Part shown: positions 43,710-56,356 of the stretch, piece after piece
Numbering within the stretch: position 1 is the first letter of the stretch
Layout of the letters: every line of letters begins with the position of its first letter
Assembly: GCF_003363155.1 (NCBI RefSeq)
Contig: NZ_QRBE01000003.1
Location: forward strand, 248,001-312,000
Source: Dyella monticola
Lineage (GTDB): Bacteria > Pseudomonadota > Gammaproteobacteria > Xanthomonadales > Rhodanobacteraceae
Length of the DNA: 64,000 nucleotides
Reading direction: 5' to 3'
Position numbers and translations under genes: made by a program
Notes under the pieces: generated by a model
What the model was told of the DNA's origin: nothing
What the model saw: the letters and a program-made list of their open reading frames with translations, nothing else
The model's database searches: none

Positions 43710-43833
43710 GGGTCTGCTCAGTCAGCGTGGAGTGCTGTCGCGTCCGGCGTAAAGGGTGTCGAGCTTGCGCCGCGTTCGCACAACACGCAGCATCGTGCAC
43801 ATGAAGCAGAGCGCGCGTAAAGAACCCGTCGCC

Positions 43834-44724
43834 ATGACCGAGGCCGACGGCCAGGATATCGAAGCCTTTATTGAACGCGTCTGGTCAGAGGACGGCTTGG
43901 CCGAGCGTACACTCGAAGCCTATCGGCGCGACCTGGAAATCCTTGCCCGCTGGCTGGCGGCCCGGGGGCGGCGCCTGCGCACAGCGCGGCGCGAAGATTT
44001 GTCGGCGTTTCACGGATCACAGCCGGTGGCTGTGCGTTCGATGGCGCGTCGCCAATCGGTGTTTCGCCGCTACTACGCCTCCGTCGCGCGCAACGAACCG
44101 GGCTTCGAAGACCCCACCTTGCTGATCGAGCGTCCGAAAACACCGCGTAGCCTGCCCAAGGCGTTGGCCGAACGGGAGATAGAGGGGCTGCTGCATGCGC
44201 CGGATGTTTCCTCCACGCTGGGGCTGCGCGATCGCGCCATGCTGGAGCTCATGTATGCCTCGGGCCTGCGCGTGTCCGAACTGGTTGAGCTGCCGCTGAC
44301 GGCACTCAACACCCGCCAGGGCGTGCTGCGCGTGACCGGTAAAGGCGGCAAGGACCGGCTGGTGCCCGTGGGCGAAGTGGCGCTGGAATACATCCAGTCC
44401 TATCTGCAACAGGCCCGTCCTGTACTTGCCAAGGGTAGGCAGCCGCAGGCGCTGTTCTTGAGCAAACGCGGCGAGGGCATGACGCGGCAAATGTTCTGGA
44501 CCCTGGTCAAGCGTCACGCCGTGTCGGTGGGCATCAATGGCAAGCGCATTTCGCCGCATGTCCTGCGGCACTCCTTCGCGACGCATCTGCTCAATCACGG
44601 GGCAGACCTGCGCGCCCTGCAGATGTTGCTGGGACACAGCGCATTGAGCACCACGCAAATTTATACGCTGGTGGCGAAGGAAGGCTTGAAACGGCTACAC
44701 GCTCAACATCATCCACGCGGTTAG
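43834..44724 (+). CDS. xerD: Tyrosine recombinase XerD
   Basis: 296 residues from ATG 43834 (an ATG at 43801 would add 11). N-terminal SAM-like domain (DLSAFHGSQPVAVRSMARRQ). The catalytic set is complete: Arg in ASGLRVSELVEL, Lys in GKGGKDRLVP, His-x-x-Arg in HVLRHSFATHLL, His in LLGHSALSTTQ, and Tyr in IYTLVA. With XerC it resolves chromosome dimers at dif. It sits upstream of dsbC, as in other gammaproteobacteria, so it is not a mobile-element integrase. Confidence 0.96.
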   Translation: MTEADGQDIEAFIERVWSEDGLAERTLEAYRRDLEILARWLAARGRRLRTARREDLSAFHGSQPVAVRSMARRQSVFRRYYASVARNEPGFEDPTLLIERPKTPRSLPKALAEREIEGLLHAPDVSSTLGLRDRAMLELMYASGLRVSELVELPLTALNTRQGVLRVTGKGGKDRLVPVGEVALEYIQSYLQQARPVLAKGRQPQALFLSKRGEGMTRQMFWTLVKRHAVSVGINGKRISPHVLRHSFATHLLNHGADLRALQMLLGHSALSTTQIYTLVAKEGLKRLHAQHHPRG

Positions 44725-44847
44725 CGGCGTAGCATGAAATGGATCACGTGTAGAGCTTGTCCGACAGGTGATTCCCACGGTGCCGTACCATCGATATGCC
44801 ATACTCGGCTCGTTTCACTCACGTCGATAGCGTCGCGAAGAGGTTGT

Positions 44848-45636
44848 ATGTCCAAGAAGTTCTGGCTGTTGCTCTGCACCGGTGCGCTGGCGCTGCACCT
44901 GGGCGCGGCAATGGCGTCCTCGGTCGCCATTTCGACGCCCCCGCCAGCCGCCAATACCCCCGAAAATATTGTGCGCCAGACGCTGCTGCGCCTCGTGCCC
45001 AAGGCGCACATCGATCAGATCACGCCCGCGCCATTGCCTGGTTTCTATCAGGTGATCGCCTCCGGTCATCTGGTCTATATCAGCGGCGACGGCAAGTACG
45101 TGCTCAACGGCGACTTGATCGATGCCAGCAAGGGCGAGAGCCTCACCGATGACGCGTGGGCGGCTTACCGCAAAACCGAGTTGGCCAAGGTGCCGGTGTC
45201 GGATCGCATCGTGTTCGCGCCTGAGCATCCCAAATACACGGTGACAGTTTTTACCGATGTCACGTGTCCGTATTGCCGCGTGCTGCATGAACAGATCAAG
45301 GCCATCAATAAAGAAGGGATTGCCGTGCAATATCTGGCATGGCCGCGCTCCGGCGTCACCGGTGATGACGGTAAACCCACCGAGACGTACAAAGAAATGG
45401 TGGCCGTCTGGTGCGCCGCCGATCGTAATGATGCCTTCACCCAAGCCAAGCAAGGTCGCGCACCCAAGTCGGTCGACTGCAAAAATCCCGTCAAGGATGA
45501 ATTTGATCTTGGCCTGCGCCTGGGCGTAACCGGCACCCCGGCGATCTACGCCGAAGACGGCACGCTTATCGGCGGCTACCTTGCGCCGCCGGAATTGCTG
45601 CAAGCGGCGCAGGAGCACTCCGCGAAGGGAGGTTGA
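44848..45636 (+). CDS. dsbC: DsbC-like thiol:disulfide interchange protein
   Basis: 262 residues from ATG 44848, with GAGG before it. Signal peptide (FWLLLCTGALALHLGAAMA), then the dimerisation domain (about 35-115: PGFYQVIASGHLVYISGDGKYVLNGDLID), and a thioredoxin fold with CPYC in TVFTDVTCPYCRVLHEQ and the cis-Pro region GVTGTPAIY. A second Cys pair (VWCAADRN, SVDCKNP) matches the structural disulfide. It corrects wrong disulfides in the periplasm, kept reduced by DsbD. 123 bases after xerD. Confidence 0.95.
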   Translation: MSKKFWLLLCTGALALHLGAAMASSVAISTPPPAANTPENIVRQTLLRLVPKAHIDQITPAPLPGFYQVIASGHLVYISGDGKYVLNGDLIDASKGESLTDDAWAAYRKTELAKVPVSDRIVFAPEHPKYTVTVFTDVTCPYCRVLHEQIKAINKEGIAVQYLAWPRSGVTGDDGKPTETYKEMVAVWCAADRNDAFTQAKQGRAPKSVDCKNPVKDEFDLGLRLGVTGTPAIYAEDGTLIGGYLAPPELLQAAQEHSAKGG

Positions 45637-45740
45637 CCTCTCGATCCGCACGCAATGTGTTAGGACAATGCGAACCGGTCGCCGCCTCAGCGTGGTACGC
45701 GAGGCGGTCATGGAAACAGGTTCGCTCACAAGGACGTGTC

Positions 45741-46619
45741 ATGTGCAAATCAACAGCATCCGCACGCGCGCTGCGCGTCTTGCCGTCGTTAATCGGGGTA
45801 GCTCTGCTTGGGCTTGCGGTGGCGCAGCCGGTGTATGCGGCGGCGGATCCTTCACCGGTCATGCTGGCCAATCCGTATCACTCGGGCGTTGCGCTTGGCG
45901 ATTACTGGGTCAGTGAAAAATACGACGGCGTGCGAGGCTATTGGGATGGCGAGCACTTGCGCACGCGCACCGGTGCGATCATCGCCGCGCCCGCATGGTT
46001 TACCGCGAACTGGCCGAAAACCCCGATGGACGGCGAGCTGTGGGCGGGGCGCGGTCAGTTCGAACGGGCATCTGGCACGGTTCGTCAGGAACTCGCCGAT
46101 AACGACGCATGGCGCCATATCCATTACATGGTGTTCGATGTACCCGGGCAACCCGGCACCTTCGATCAGCGCCTTCCCGCGCTTGAAGCGCTCGTTACCC
46201 AGCTCGGCCTTCCGTGGGTGCAGGCCGTCGCCCAGTTCAAGGTCGCCAATGAAGCCGAACTCAAGCATCGTCTCGACGACGTGGCGCAGGGCGGTGGCGA
46301 AGGCCTGGCGTTGCATCGGGGCAGCTCGCTTTACCATGCCGGGCGCACGGGCGATCTGCTGAAATTCAAGCCGTTCGATGACGCCGAAGCCCGGGTGGTC
46401 GGCCATGTGCCTGGCAAGGGCAAGTACGACGGCATGATGGGCGCGCTGCTGGTGGAATTGCCAGATGGCACGCGTTTTCGTATTGGCACCGGGTTTTCGG
46501 ATGAGGTGCGTCGCCATCCTCCGGCCGTTGGCAGCATGGTCACGTTCCGCTTTCAGGGCACGACGTCCGGCGGCAAGCCGCGGTTCGCGCGATTCATGCG
46601 CGTGCGCGATCAGCTTTAG
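45741..46619 (+). CDS. Exported minimal ATP-dependent DNA ligase (LigE-like)
   Basis: 292 residues from ATG 45741, with AAGGA 7 bases before. A signal peptide (VLPSLIGVALLGLAVAQPVYA) precedes the nucleotidyl-transferase domain: motif I Lys in YWVSEKYDGVRGYW, motif III MVFDVPG, motif IV GEGLALH and motif V GDLLKFKPF. An OB-fold part follows (EARVVGHVPGKGKYDGMMGA). The lack of extra DNA-binding domains and the exported form fit the LigE class, proposed to act on DNA in the periplasm, for example in uptake. Follows dsbC by 104 bases. Confidence 0.9.
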   Translation: MCKSTASARALRVLPSLIGVALLGLAVAQPVYAAADPSPVMLANPYHSGVALGDYWVSEKYDGVRGYWDGEHLRTRTGAIIAAPAWFTANWPKTPMDGELWAGRGQFERASGTVRQELADNDAWRHIHYMVFDVPGQPGTFDQRLPALEALVTQLGLPWVQAVAQFKVANEAELKHRLDDVAQGGGEGLALHRGSSLYHAGRTGDLLKFKPFDDAEARVVGHVPGKGKYDGMMGALLVELPDGTRFRIGTGFSDEVRRHPPAVGSMVTFRFQGTTSGGKPRFARFMRVRDQL

Positions 46620-46635
46620 CCGCGTGGAATGTCAA

Positions 46636-46678
46636 CCCCTTCCCCTACGAGCGAGAAGGGGACGCGAGCGAAGCTCGC
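46636..46678. repeat. Tandem hairpins after the ligase gene
   Basis: CCCCTTC (46636-46642) pairs with GAAGGGG (46655-46661); next to it GCGAGC (46664-46669) pairs with GCTCGC (46673-46678). They lie 17 bases past the ligase stop and may end transcription; no T run follows. Confidence 0.5.
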
Positions 46679-46814
46679 TCTCGGCTCGATGACCACCTAC
46701 CCGCTTTAGGCAGGGGAGTGATCATTCGCCGGCTGGGATACGACCAATCAGGTCCTAGGAGCGCGCTGGGCGCCGGGATCCTTCACAGAGAGGGCAGGGG
46801 TTGCCCCGCTCGGG

Positions 46815-46820
46815 TACAAT
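46815..46820 (+). promoter_or_regulatory. Candidate -10 box of purL
   Basis: TACAAT is 36 bases before the purL ATG, at a sensible distance. No good -35 is visible 16-18 bases upstream, so this is weak. Confidence 0.3.
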
Positions 46821-46855
46821 AAGCCGATCCATCGCTTAGCGCCTTTTCCCCCGCA

Positions 46856-50703
<3,848 letters not shown>

Positions 50704-50716
<13 letters not shown>

Positions 50717-51462
50717 GGCCACCCCCTTTACGAGGCGGATGGCCGGCGTGGTCGCTGGTCATCGCCTTCGGGGTAGTGCTTGCGTGTGTGCCGTGGTGGG
50801 TTGGTTTGCCGCTGTTGCTGGGTATGGCGGCTATCCAGATTGCGCATGTGCCACGCCTGCAGCGTTATACCGGCACGCTGCGCTATGCGCTGCGTTGGGG
50901 CTTGGCCGGTCTATTAGTGGCCAGTTATCGCGCCTATGACGATCACAAGCTCGGTCTTACGTTGACGCTGTTGGCGGCGCTGGCAGGGTTTTCGCTGCTG
51001 GTGCTGCTGGAGTCATGGCAGGATCGCAAACCGCAGCGCAACGCTGCCGTGGCTGCGGCATCACCGGATTGGAGCGAGCTGGCGCTTGCGCCAATTGGAC
51101 CTGCGGACACCTTGATCGAGCTCGCGCCGCCGCATTGGCGTGCGTTGGAAGGCGATGGGAACGATGAGCTGCCGCCCGACATCACGAGACTAGGCACAGG
51201 CAACTATCGTGTTGGTACCGGCGCACTCATCAAAGACGTGGAAGCGCAGTTTTCCGTGGCGCCCGGGAAGGGTTGGCTTGCATGGCACATGGCGGCACGA
51301 CGCGGCGTGGTGCTGTACGATCGCGCTCGCGGCGTGCAATACCGGTTACGCGGCTGGCAACTGTACGGCTGGCATGTGGACGAAGCCTGGCTGAGCCGCA
51401 GTGACGATCAGCCGCCGTCGGCGTTGTCGCATGTGTTGGGGCAGGATCAGCGCGAAGAGTAA
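50704..51462 (+). CDS. Membrane protein of unknown function overlapping purL
   Basis: 252 residues from GTG 50704 (GTG 50707 equally possible), overlapping the last 13 bases of purL. Two or three N-terminal membrane helices ([54 protein letters not shown]) are followed by a soluble half rich in Arg/Asp with several Trp ([34 protein letters not shown]). I do not recognise a family. The N-terminus loosely recalls the membrane part of TgpA-like proteins, but no transglutaminase motif is present. The overlap suggests coupled translation with purL. Confidence 0.65.
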
Positions 51463-51497
51463 GGACACAATTACTCAAGATGCCTGAAGTACCTCAC

Positions 51498-51640
51498 CGT
51501 CATTCCGGCGCAGGCCGAGGTGCTTCACAACAGCGAAGTTGGTCAATCCAGTTCAAATAACCGTCCGAAGGACACAAGATAATTTTTGAGTGCTGCGCAC
51601 AACGTGTTGAAACTGGATTCTGGCCTGCGCCGGAATGACG
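51498..51640. repeat. Composite GTCATTCC element, copy B (143 bp)
   Basis: Perfect 19-base terminal inverted repeats: CGTCATTCCGGCGCAGGCC (51498-51516) and its reverse complement (51622-51640). Internal modules: AACAGCGAAG (51529-51538), TCAATCCA (51543-51550), CGTCCGAAGGACACAAGAT (51562-51580), TTGAGTGCTGCGCAC (51586-51600) and GTTGAAACTGGATT (51606-51619). Shares the core with the 16314 copy, the right end with 62701, and the left module with 30165. Occupies most of the 213-base gap before the glycosyltransferase. Confidence 0.9.
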
Positions 51641-51675
51641 TTCGCTTCGGTTGAAGTCAGTACGATCGGAATCAC

Positions 51676-52542
51676 ATGCCAGCTCCCTCGCCATCCCAGC
51701 CGTTACTCAGTGTCATCATCGTTTCCGCCGACAGCGGTCCGAGCCTGCGTGATTGCGTCAAAAGCGTGCTGGCATGCACAACGCCGCTGGAGGTGCTGCT
51801 GATCGACAATGCATCGTCCGACGGCATTCCGCAGGCGATTGCGCGTGCACGGGAAGGTGATCCGCGCATCAATGTGATCTACAACCACGCCAACCTTGGC
51901 TTTGGCCCGGCAGTGAATCGTGCTGCGGCTAAAGCACGCGGTAAAGCGTTTTTGATCCTTAATCCGGACTGCCTCATCGATCAGGCCGCATTGCAGCGCT
52001 TGTTGGACATATTGGCGACAGAAGAGAAGGTTGGGCTGGTGGGTGCGGTGGTATGCGATGGGCAAGGTGTGCCCGATCCGGCGTCGCTTCGTCACGATCC
52101 GCTGCTGGGCCGCGCGCTCGCCACCATGTTCAAGCGCGACGGTGGCGTGCATGTGGAAACGATTCCCGATCATGTCGTGGAAGCCGAAGCCGTTTCCGGC
52201 GCCGTCATGTTGATGCCACAGCGCGTGTTCGAATGGTTGAACGGTTTCGACGAAGCGTATTTCCTGCATTGCGAGGATCTCGATCTGTGCCGTCGCGTGC
52301 GTGACGGAGGCTGGCGTGTGCTGCTGGCCGGTGATGTGCGCGTGCTGCACGGTAAAGGCGGATCGAGCCGGCATCGTCCCGTGTTCGTGAGTTATCACAA
52401 GCATCGAGGCATGTGGCGGTGGTTTTACAAGTTCGATCCTGCCGCACGCAAACCGCATGTCGCGGCCGTGGTATGGCTTGGCATATGGGCGCACTTTTTG
52501 CTGAAAATTCCAGGGCAATGGTTGCGGATGGCTAGGCGATGA
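51676..52542 (+). CDS. Family 2 glycosyltransferase (rhamnosyltransferase-like)
   Basis: 288 residues. GT-A features: LSVIIVSADSGPSLRDCVKSVLA, LLIDNASSDGIPQAI, the metal-site region FLILNPDCLIDQAAL, and the acceptor-side FLHCEDLDLCRRVRDGGW with the catalytic-region Glu-Asp. It resembles WbbL-type transferases that add sugars to cell-surface polysaccharide on the cytoplasmic side of the membrane. It overlaps the next gene by 4 bases (ATGA). No polysaccharide cluster surrounds it. Confidence 0.9.
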   Translation: MPAPSPSQPLLSVIIVSADSGPSLRDCVKSVLACTTPLEVLLIDNASSDGIPQAIARAREGDPRINVIYNHANLGFGPAVNRAAAKARGKAFLILNPDCLIDQAALQRLLDILATEEKVGLVGAVVCDGQGVPDPASLRHDPLLGRALATMFKRDGGVHVETIPDHVVEAEAVSGAVMLMPQRVFEWLNGFDEAYFLHCEDLDLCRRVRDGGWRVLLAGDVRVLHGKGGSSRHRPVFVSYHKHRGMWRWFYKFDPAARKPHVAAVVWLGIWAHFLLKIPGQWLRMARR

Positions 52543-53435
52543 GCGCCGCGTCGCGCGTGAGCGTGCTGGCGACCGTCGGGTTGCTGCTGATGACGGCGGT
52601 GTGGGGTTCCACCTTCGTGCTGATCAAGGGTGTGCTCGATCACATGTCCGTGGCGGATTTTCTCGCCGTGCGTTTCGTGGTGGCGGCCATGGCGATGTTC
52701 GCGCTGTTTCATCGGCAAGTGGCGCACATGCCGCGTCGTCAGCTGGTGCGCGGCGTGATGCTGGGCGTCTTGTACGGTGTTGGACAACTGCTGCAGACCT
52801 GGGGACTTGCGCTGATTTCACCAAGCGTCAGCGGCTTCGTCACCGGCATGTACGTGGTGTTTACGCCGATACTTGCCACGCTGCTGCTGCGCCAACGCAC
52901 GCCGGTCACGGTGTGGCTGGCGGTCGGCCTGGCTACGTTAGGTCTGGCCCTGCTATCACTCAATGGTTTTTCGGTGAACGCAGGTGTTTGGCTCACGCTC
53001 GCCTCCGCGTTGCTCTACGGTTTGCACATCGTCGCGCTGGGGCAATGGTCGCGTGCTGACGAAGCCTTCGGGTTGTCCGCCGTGCAAATGGCCGCCATCG
53101 CAATCATCTGCCTGCTCGCCACCGCCGGTCACGGCGGCCCGATGCTGCCGCCCGATCGCGGTGCGTGGCTGGCGGTGCTGTACATGGCGCTGGTCGCTGG
53201 TGCTGGTGCCATGCTCATGCAGACCTGGGCGCAGGCCCATCTTCCCGCTACGCGCGCGGCCATCGTGATGACCACCGAGCCGGTCTTTGCCGCAGCGTTC
53301 GCCGTCGCATTCGGCAGCGATGTGCTCACCTGGCGCATGCTGTGCGGCGGTGGGCTGGTGTTGGCTGCGATGTATCTGGTCGAACTGACACCGCGCCGTG
53401 AACCGCCAGCCGAAGCATTACATCACGAGGTATAA
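52539..53435 (+). CDS. EamA/DMT family transporter
   Basis: 298 residues with ten hydrophobic helices in two repeats. EamA phrases: LLMTAVWGSTFVLIKGVLDHMSVADFLAVRF in repeat one and TRAAIVMTTEPVFAAAFAVAFG in repeat two. Probably exports a small metabolite or amino acid. It is translationally coupled to the glycosyltransferase gene, which may be incidental or may hint at a shared surface-modification role. A second member of this family, yedA, is at 15259-16164. Confidence 0.9.
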   Translation: MSAASRVSVLATVGLLLMTAVWGSTFVLIKGVLDHMSVADFLAVRFVVAAMAMFALFHRQVAHMPRRQLVRGVMLGVLYGVGQLLQTWGLALISPSVSGFVTGMYVVFTPILATLLLRQRTPVTVWLAVGLATLGLALLSLNGFSVNAGVWLTLASALLYGLHIVALGQWSRADEAFGLSAVQMAAIAIICLLATAGHGGPMLPPDRGAWLAVLYMALVAGAGAMLMQTWAQAHLPATRAAIVMTTEPVFAAAFAVAFGSDVLTWRMLCGGGLVLAAMYLVELTPRREPPAEALHHEV

Positions 53436-53459
53436 GCACCGGCGCGCAGGCGTGCACAC

Positions 53460-53942
53460 TCACTTGCGTGCATGGGGTTGCATGGCAATCCGGACCAGGT
53501 ACACCACGATCACGATATTGCCGATCAGGGCGCCCACTTTAAGCCAGTTGAACTTGTGGAATACCTCGTACGCTTCCACTGGAACCAGCGAGCCGGTGGC
53601 GATCACAGTGAACCATTCGGCCCAATGTTTGCGCAGCCACAAGCCCGTGCCTTCCGTGGCGAAAATAGCGGCATAGCCGAGCGCTACGATGCCGATTGCG
53701 ATGAATTTGCTCGGGCCCATTTCCTCCAGCAAACCGACCAGGCGCCAGCGCAGGCCGTGGGTGTCCTGCAGCGGCAGGTTTTCCAGCAGGTGAATCAGGT
53801 GATCGAAGTTTTCCTCGCGGCGCAGGCCAAACGCCACGGACGCGATGAAGACCAGGCACACCGTCTTGATCGCCTTGTAGATGGCAATCACGCGCAAGCC
53901 GAAACTGTGTCGCGCCTCGATCTCGGAAATGGGTTTGGTCAT
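53460..53942 (-). CDS. DUF2127 membrane protein
   Basis: 160 residues. It starts GLRVIAIYKAIKTVCLVFIA, the usual opening of DUF2127, then a charged amphipathic stretch (REENFDHLIHLLENLPLQ) and three further helices including FIAIGIVALGYAAIFATEGTGLW and the late motif EWFTVIATGSLVPVEAYEVF. Inner-membrane protein; function unknown. Convergent with the EamA gene. Confidence 0.88.
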   Translation of the reverse strand: MTKPISEIEARHSFGLRVIAIYKAIKTVCLVFIASVAFGLRREENFDHLIHLLENLPLQDTHGLRWRLVGLLEEMGPSKFIAIGIVALGYAAIFATEGTGLWLRKHWAEWFTVIATGSLVPVEAYEVFHKFNWLKVGALIGNIVIVVYLVRIAMQPHARK

Positions 53943-54006
53943 GCGTCAGTAGCCGCTGGCATCGATGGCCCAGGTCAACGCCAAAAGTGTAATTGGTGGG
54001 AGATAT

Positions 54007-54037
54007 AAAAAGGCCACGTCGTAATGCGGACATGGCC
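54007..54037 (-). terminator. Rho-independent terminator of the cstA operon
   Basis: On the minus strand GGCCATGTC and GACGTGGCC form a 9-base stem (one G-T pair) around 8 bases, followed by TTTTTATATCT. It lies 43 bases after the small partner gene. Confidence 0.8.
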
Positions 54038-54079
54038 CGGCTTTTTCCAGGGTGACCAAAGGCAGGTAAGGCGTGATTC

Positions 54080-54268
54080 TCAGCAGCAACGCCCGCCCGT
54101 GCCCTTGTAGCGGGCGACTTGGCGATCCCGGAAAAACTCCGCGTAGGTGGGAATTTTCCGCTCTGGATGGTGCGTGCGCAGGTGCGTGACATAGACCTCG
54201 TAGTCAGGCACGCCGCAACTGAGCCGGGCGGTCTGCACCAATCGTTGCCAGATTCTCAGCAGTGTCAT
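54080..54268 (-). CDS. YbdD/YjiX-family small protein, partner of CstA
   Basis: 62 residues. It matches the YbdD/YjiX family: WQRLVQTARLSCGVPDYEVYVTHLRTHHP and FFRDRQVARYKG, ending in Cys-Cys. This tiny cytoplasmic protein is coded directly after cstA or btsT in many bacteria. Here it begins 3 bases after the cstA stop. It is thought to support pyruvate uptake by the transporter. The terminator at 54007-54037 closes the operon. Confidence 0.92.
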   Translation of the reverse strand: MTLLRIWQRLVQTARLSCGVPDYEVYVTHLRTHHPERKIPTYAEFFRDRQVARYKGTGGRCC

Positions 54269-54271
54269 GGG

Positions 54272-56356
54272 TCAAATACTCCCGCTCGCGAGGCTTGCCA
54301 AGGCTACGCGGGGTGCTTCGTGTGCCGTTGGCGCGCTGGCGCGCAAAGCCTTGATGATGGCGTAAATGCTGAAGCCAAGCATGGTCAGCACCAGCAGAAT
54401 GAACACCGCCGTGAGCGTGGCGTCCACGGCATTGTTGGTGATGATGCGCTGCATTTCACCCAGATTCTTGGCTGGCGCCATCAAGGTGCCTTCTTGCATG
54501 GCTTGTGTGTACTTCTGCGCGGCAGCGGTAAAGCTGATCGGGCCAATCACCTTTTCGAAGCCGGCCGTGAGCGTGCAGATGACCAACCATAATGCGGGAA
54601 TGCCCGGTACCCATGCATAGCGCTCGCGCTTGAGCTTCACCGTCACCACGGTGGCAAGCATCAGCGCGATCGCCGCCAGCATTTGATTGGCGATACCAAA
54701 CAACGGCCACAGCGTGTTGATACCGCCCAGCGGATCCACCGCGCCCTGGTACAGGAAATAACCCCACAGCGCCACACAAATCGTGGTGGCAAGTATGTTG
54801 CCGATCCATGATTCGGTGCCCTTCAAGGGTTCGTGCACGAGGCCGGCGATTTCCTGGATCATGAAGCGGCCCACGCGCGTGCCGGCATCCACCGTAGTGA
54901 GAATGAACAGTGCTTCGAACAGGATCGCGTAGTGATACCAGAACGCGACCATGCCTTCGCCGGGGAGAATGTTGTGCAGCAGTTGTGCCATGCCCACCGC
55001 CAGGGTGGGCGCGCCACCGGCGCGACCGAGCACCGTGGTTTCGCCGATTTCGTGCGCGGTGCGTACGAGTTCGTCCGGCGTGACCACAAAACCCCATTGG
55101 CTGATCACGGTAGCCGCGTGCTCGACCGTGGTGCCGACGATCGCCGCCGGTGAATTCATCGCGAAATACACGCCCGGATGCAGTGACGCCGCAGCGATCA
55201 ACGCCATGATCGCCACGAATGCTTCCATCAGCATGCCACCGTAGCCGACCATGCGTGCCTCACCTTCATTTGAAAGCAGCTTTGGTGTCGTGCCCGAGGC
55301 GATGATCGAATGCCAGCCTGACACCGATCCGCATGCGATGGTAATGAACAGGAATGGGAAGAGTTGCCCCTGGAACACCGGGCCGGTGCCATCAATGAAA
55401 CGCGACACGGCCGGCATCTGCATTTGCGGCGCGGCGAAGATGATCGCAATCGCCAACAGCAGGATCGTGCCGATCTTCAGGAACGTGGATAGGTAATCGC
55501 GTGGCGCCAGCAGCAACCACACCGGCAACACCGAGGCGATATAACCGTAGATGATCAGCAGCCAGGCCAGCGATTTGGCGTCGAAATCGAACAACGACGC
55601 CAGTGCAGGCGTCGCTGCCACGTGCGCACCGTAGGCGATGGATGCCAGCAGCAGCACCAGGCCGATGAGCGAAACTTCCAGGATGCGACCCGGCCGCAGC
55701 CAGCGCAGATACACGCCCATCAACAGCGCGATGGGAATCGTGCAAGCCACCGAGAACGTGCCCCATGGGCTGTGCGTGAGCGCCTTCACCACCACCAGCG
55801 CCAGCACGGCCAGCACGATCATCATCAAGGCCAGCAGGCCGAACATGGCGACCACGCCGGCCAGCGGACCCAGTTCTTCACGCAGCATGTGGCCGAGTGA
55901 TCGGGCGTCGCGGCGCACGGACAAACCCAACACCATGAAATCTTGCACCGCACCACCCAGCACCACGCCGAACAATATCCACAAGGTGCCGGGCAGATAG
56001 CCCATCTGTGCCGCTAGCACCGGCCCTACGAGCGGCCCGGCGCCGGCAATGGCCGCGAAATGGTGACCGAACACCACCCATTTGTCGGTGGGTACGTAGT
56101 CCAACCCGTCATTGCGCAGCACCGAGGGTGGCGCGCGGCTGGGATCCATCTGCAGCACGCGGTGCTCGATGAATTTTCCGTAGAAGCGGTAGCCGATCAG
56201 GAAAATCGCCACGGCCGCGGCAACCAGCCAGATCGCGTTGATCGGCTCGCCGCGTTGCAATGCGATGACCGCCAGGCATGCTGCGCCGATGATGGCAAGG
56301 ATGGCCCAGATGATCTTGCCTAGCGTGCTGGTAGGCCTTGCCGCTGTGGTTTCCAT
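54272..56356 (-). CDS. cstA: CstA/BtsT-family pyruvate or peptide transporter
   Basis: 694 residues from ATG 56356, with CGGAGAGC before it; about the length of E. coli CstA. Many membrane helices and CstA phrases: HFAAIAGAGPLVGPVLAAQMGYLPGTLW, VLGGAVQDFMVLGLSVRRDARSLG, ACGSVSGWHSIIASGTTPK, and TTVDAGTRVGRFMIQEI. Members take up pyruvate or peptides under carbon starvation. The extended N-terminal frame before ATG 56356 has no ribosome site. Regulation may involve the repeats at 56506-56536. Confidence 0.95.
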   Translation of the reverse strand: METTAARPTSTLGKIIWAILAIIGAACLAVIALQRGEPINAIWLVAAAVAIFLIGYRFYGKFIEHRVLQMDPSRAPPSVLRNDGLDYVPTDKWVVFGHHFAAIAGAGPLVGPVLAAQMGYLPGTLWILFGVVLGGAVQDFMVLGLSVRRDARSLGHMLREELGPLAGVVAMFGLLALMMIVLAVLALVVVKALTHSPWGTFSVACTIPIALLMGVYLRWLRPGRILEVSLIGLVLLLASIAYGAHVAATPALASLFDFDAKSLAWLLIIYGYIASVLPVWLLLAPRDYLSTFLKIGTILLLAIAIIFAAPQMQMPAVSRFIDGTGPVFQGQLFPFLFITIACGSVSGWHSIIASGTTPKLLSNEGEARMVGYGGMLMEAFVAIMALIAAASLHPGVYFAMNSPAAIVGTTVEHAATVISQWGFVVTPDELVRTAHEIGETTVLGRAGGAPTLAVGMAQLLHNILPGEGMVAFWYHYAILFEALFILTTVDAGTRVGRFMIQEIAGLVHEPLKGTESWIGNILATTICVALWGYFLYQGAVDPLGGINTLWPLFGIANQMLAAIALMLATVVTVKLKRERYAWVPGIPALWLVICTLTAGFEKVIGPISFTAAAQKYTQAMQEGTLMAPAKNLGEMQRIITNNAVDATLTAVFILLVLTMLGFSIYAIIKALRASAPTAHEAPRVALASLASGSI

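Noticed and set aside
43834-44724. Tyrosine recombinase as sign of a genomic island
   Set aside because: It is XerD in its usual place next to dsbC; no attachment repeats or phage genes nearby.
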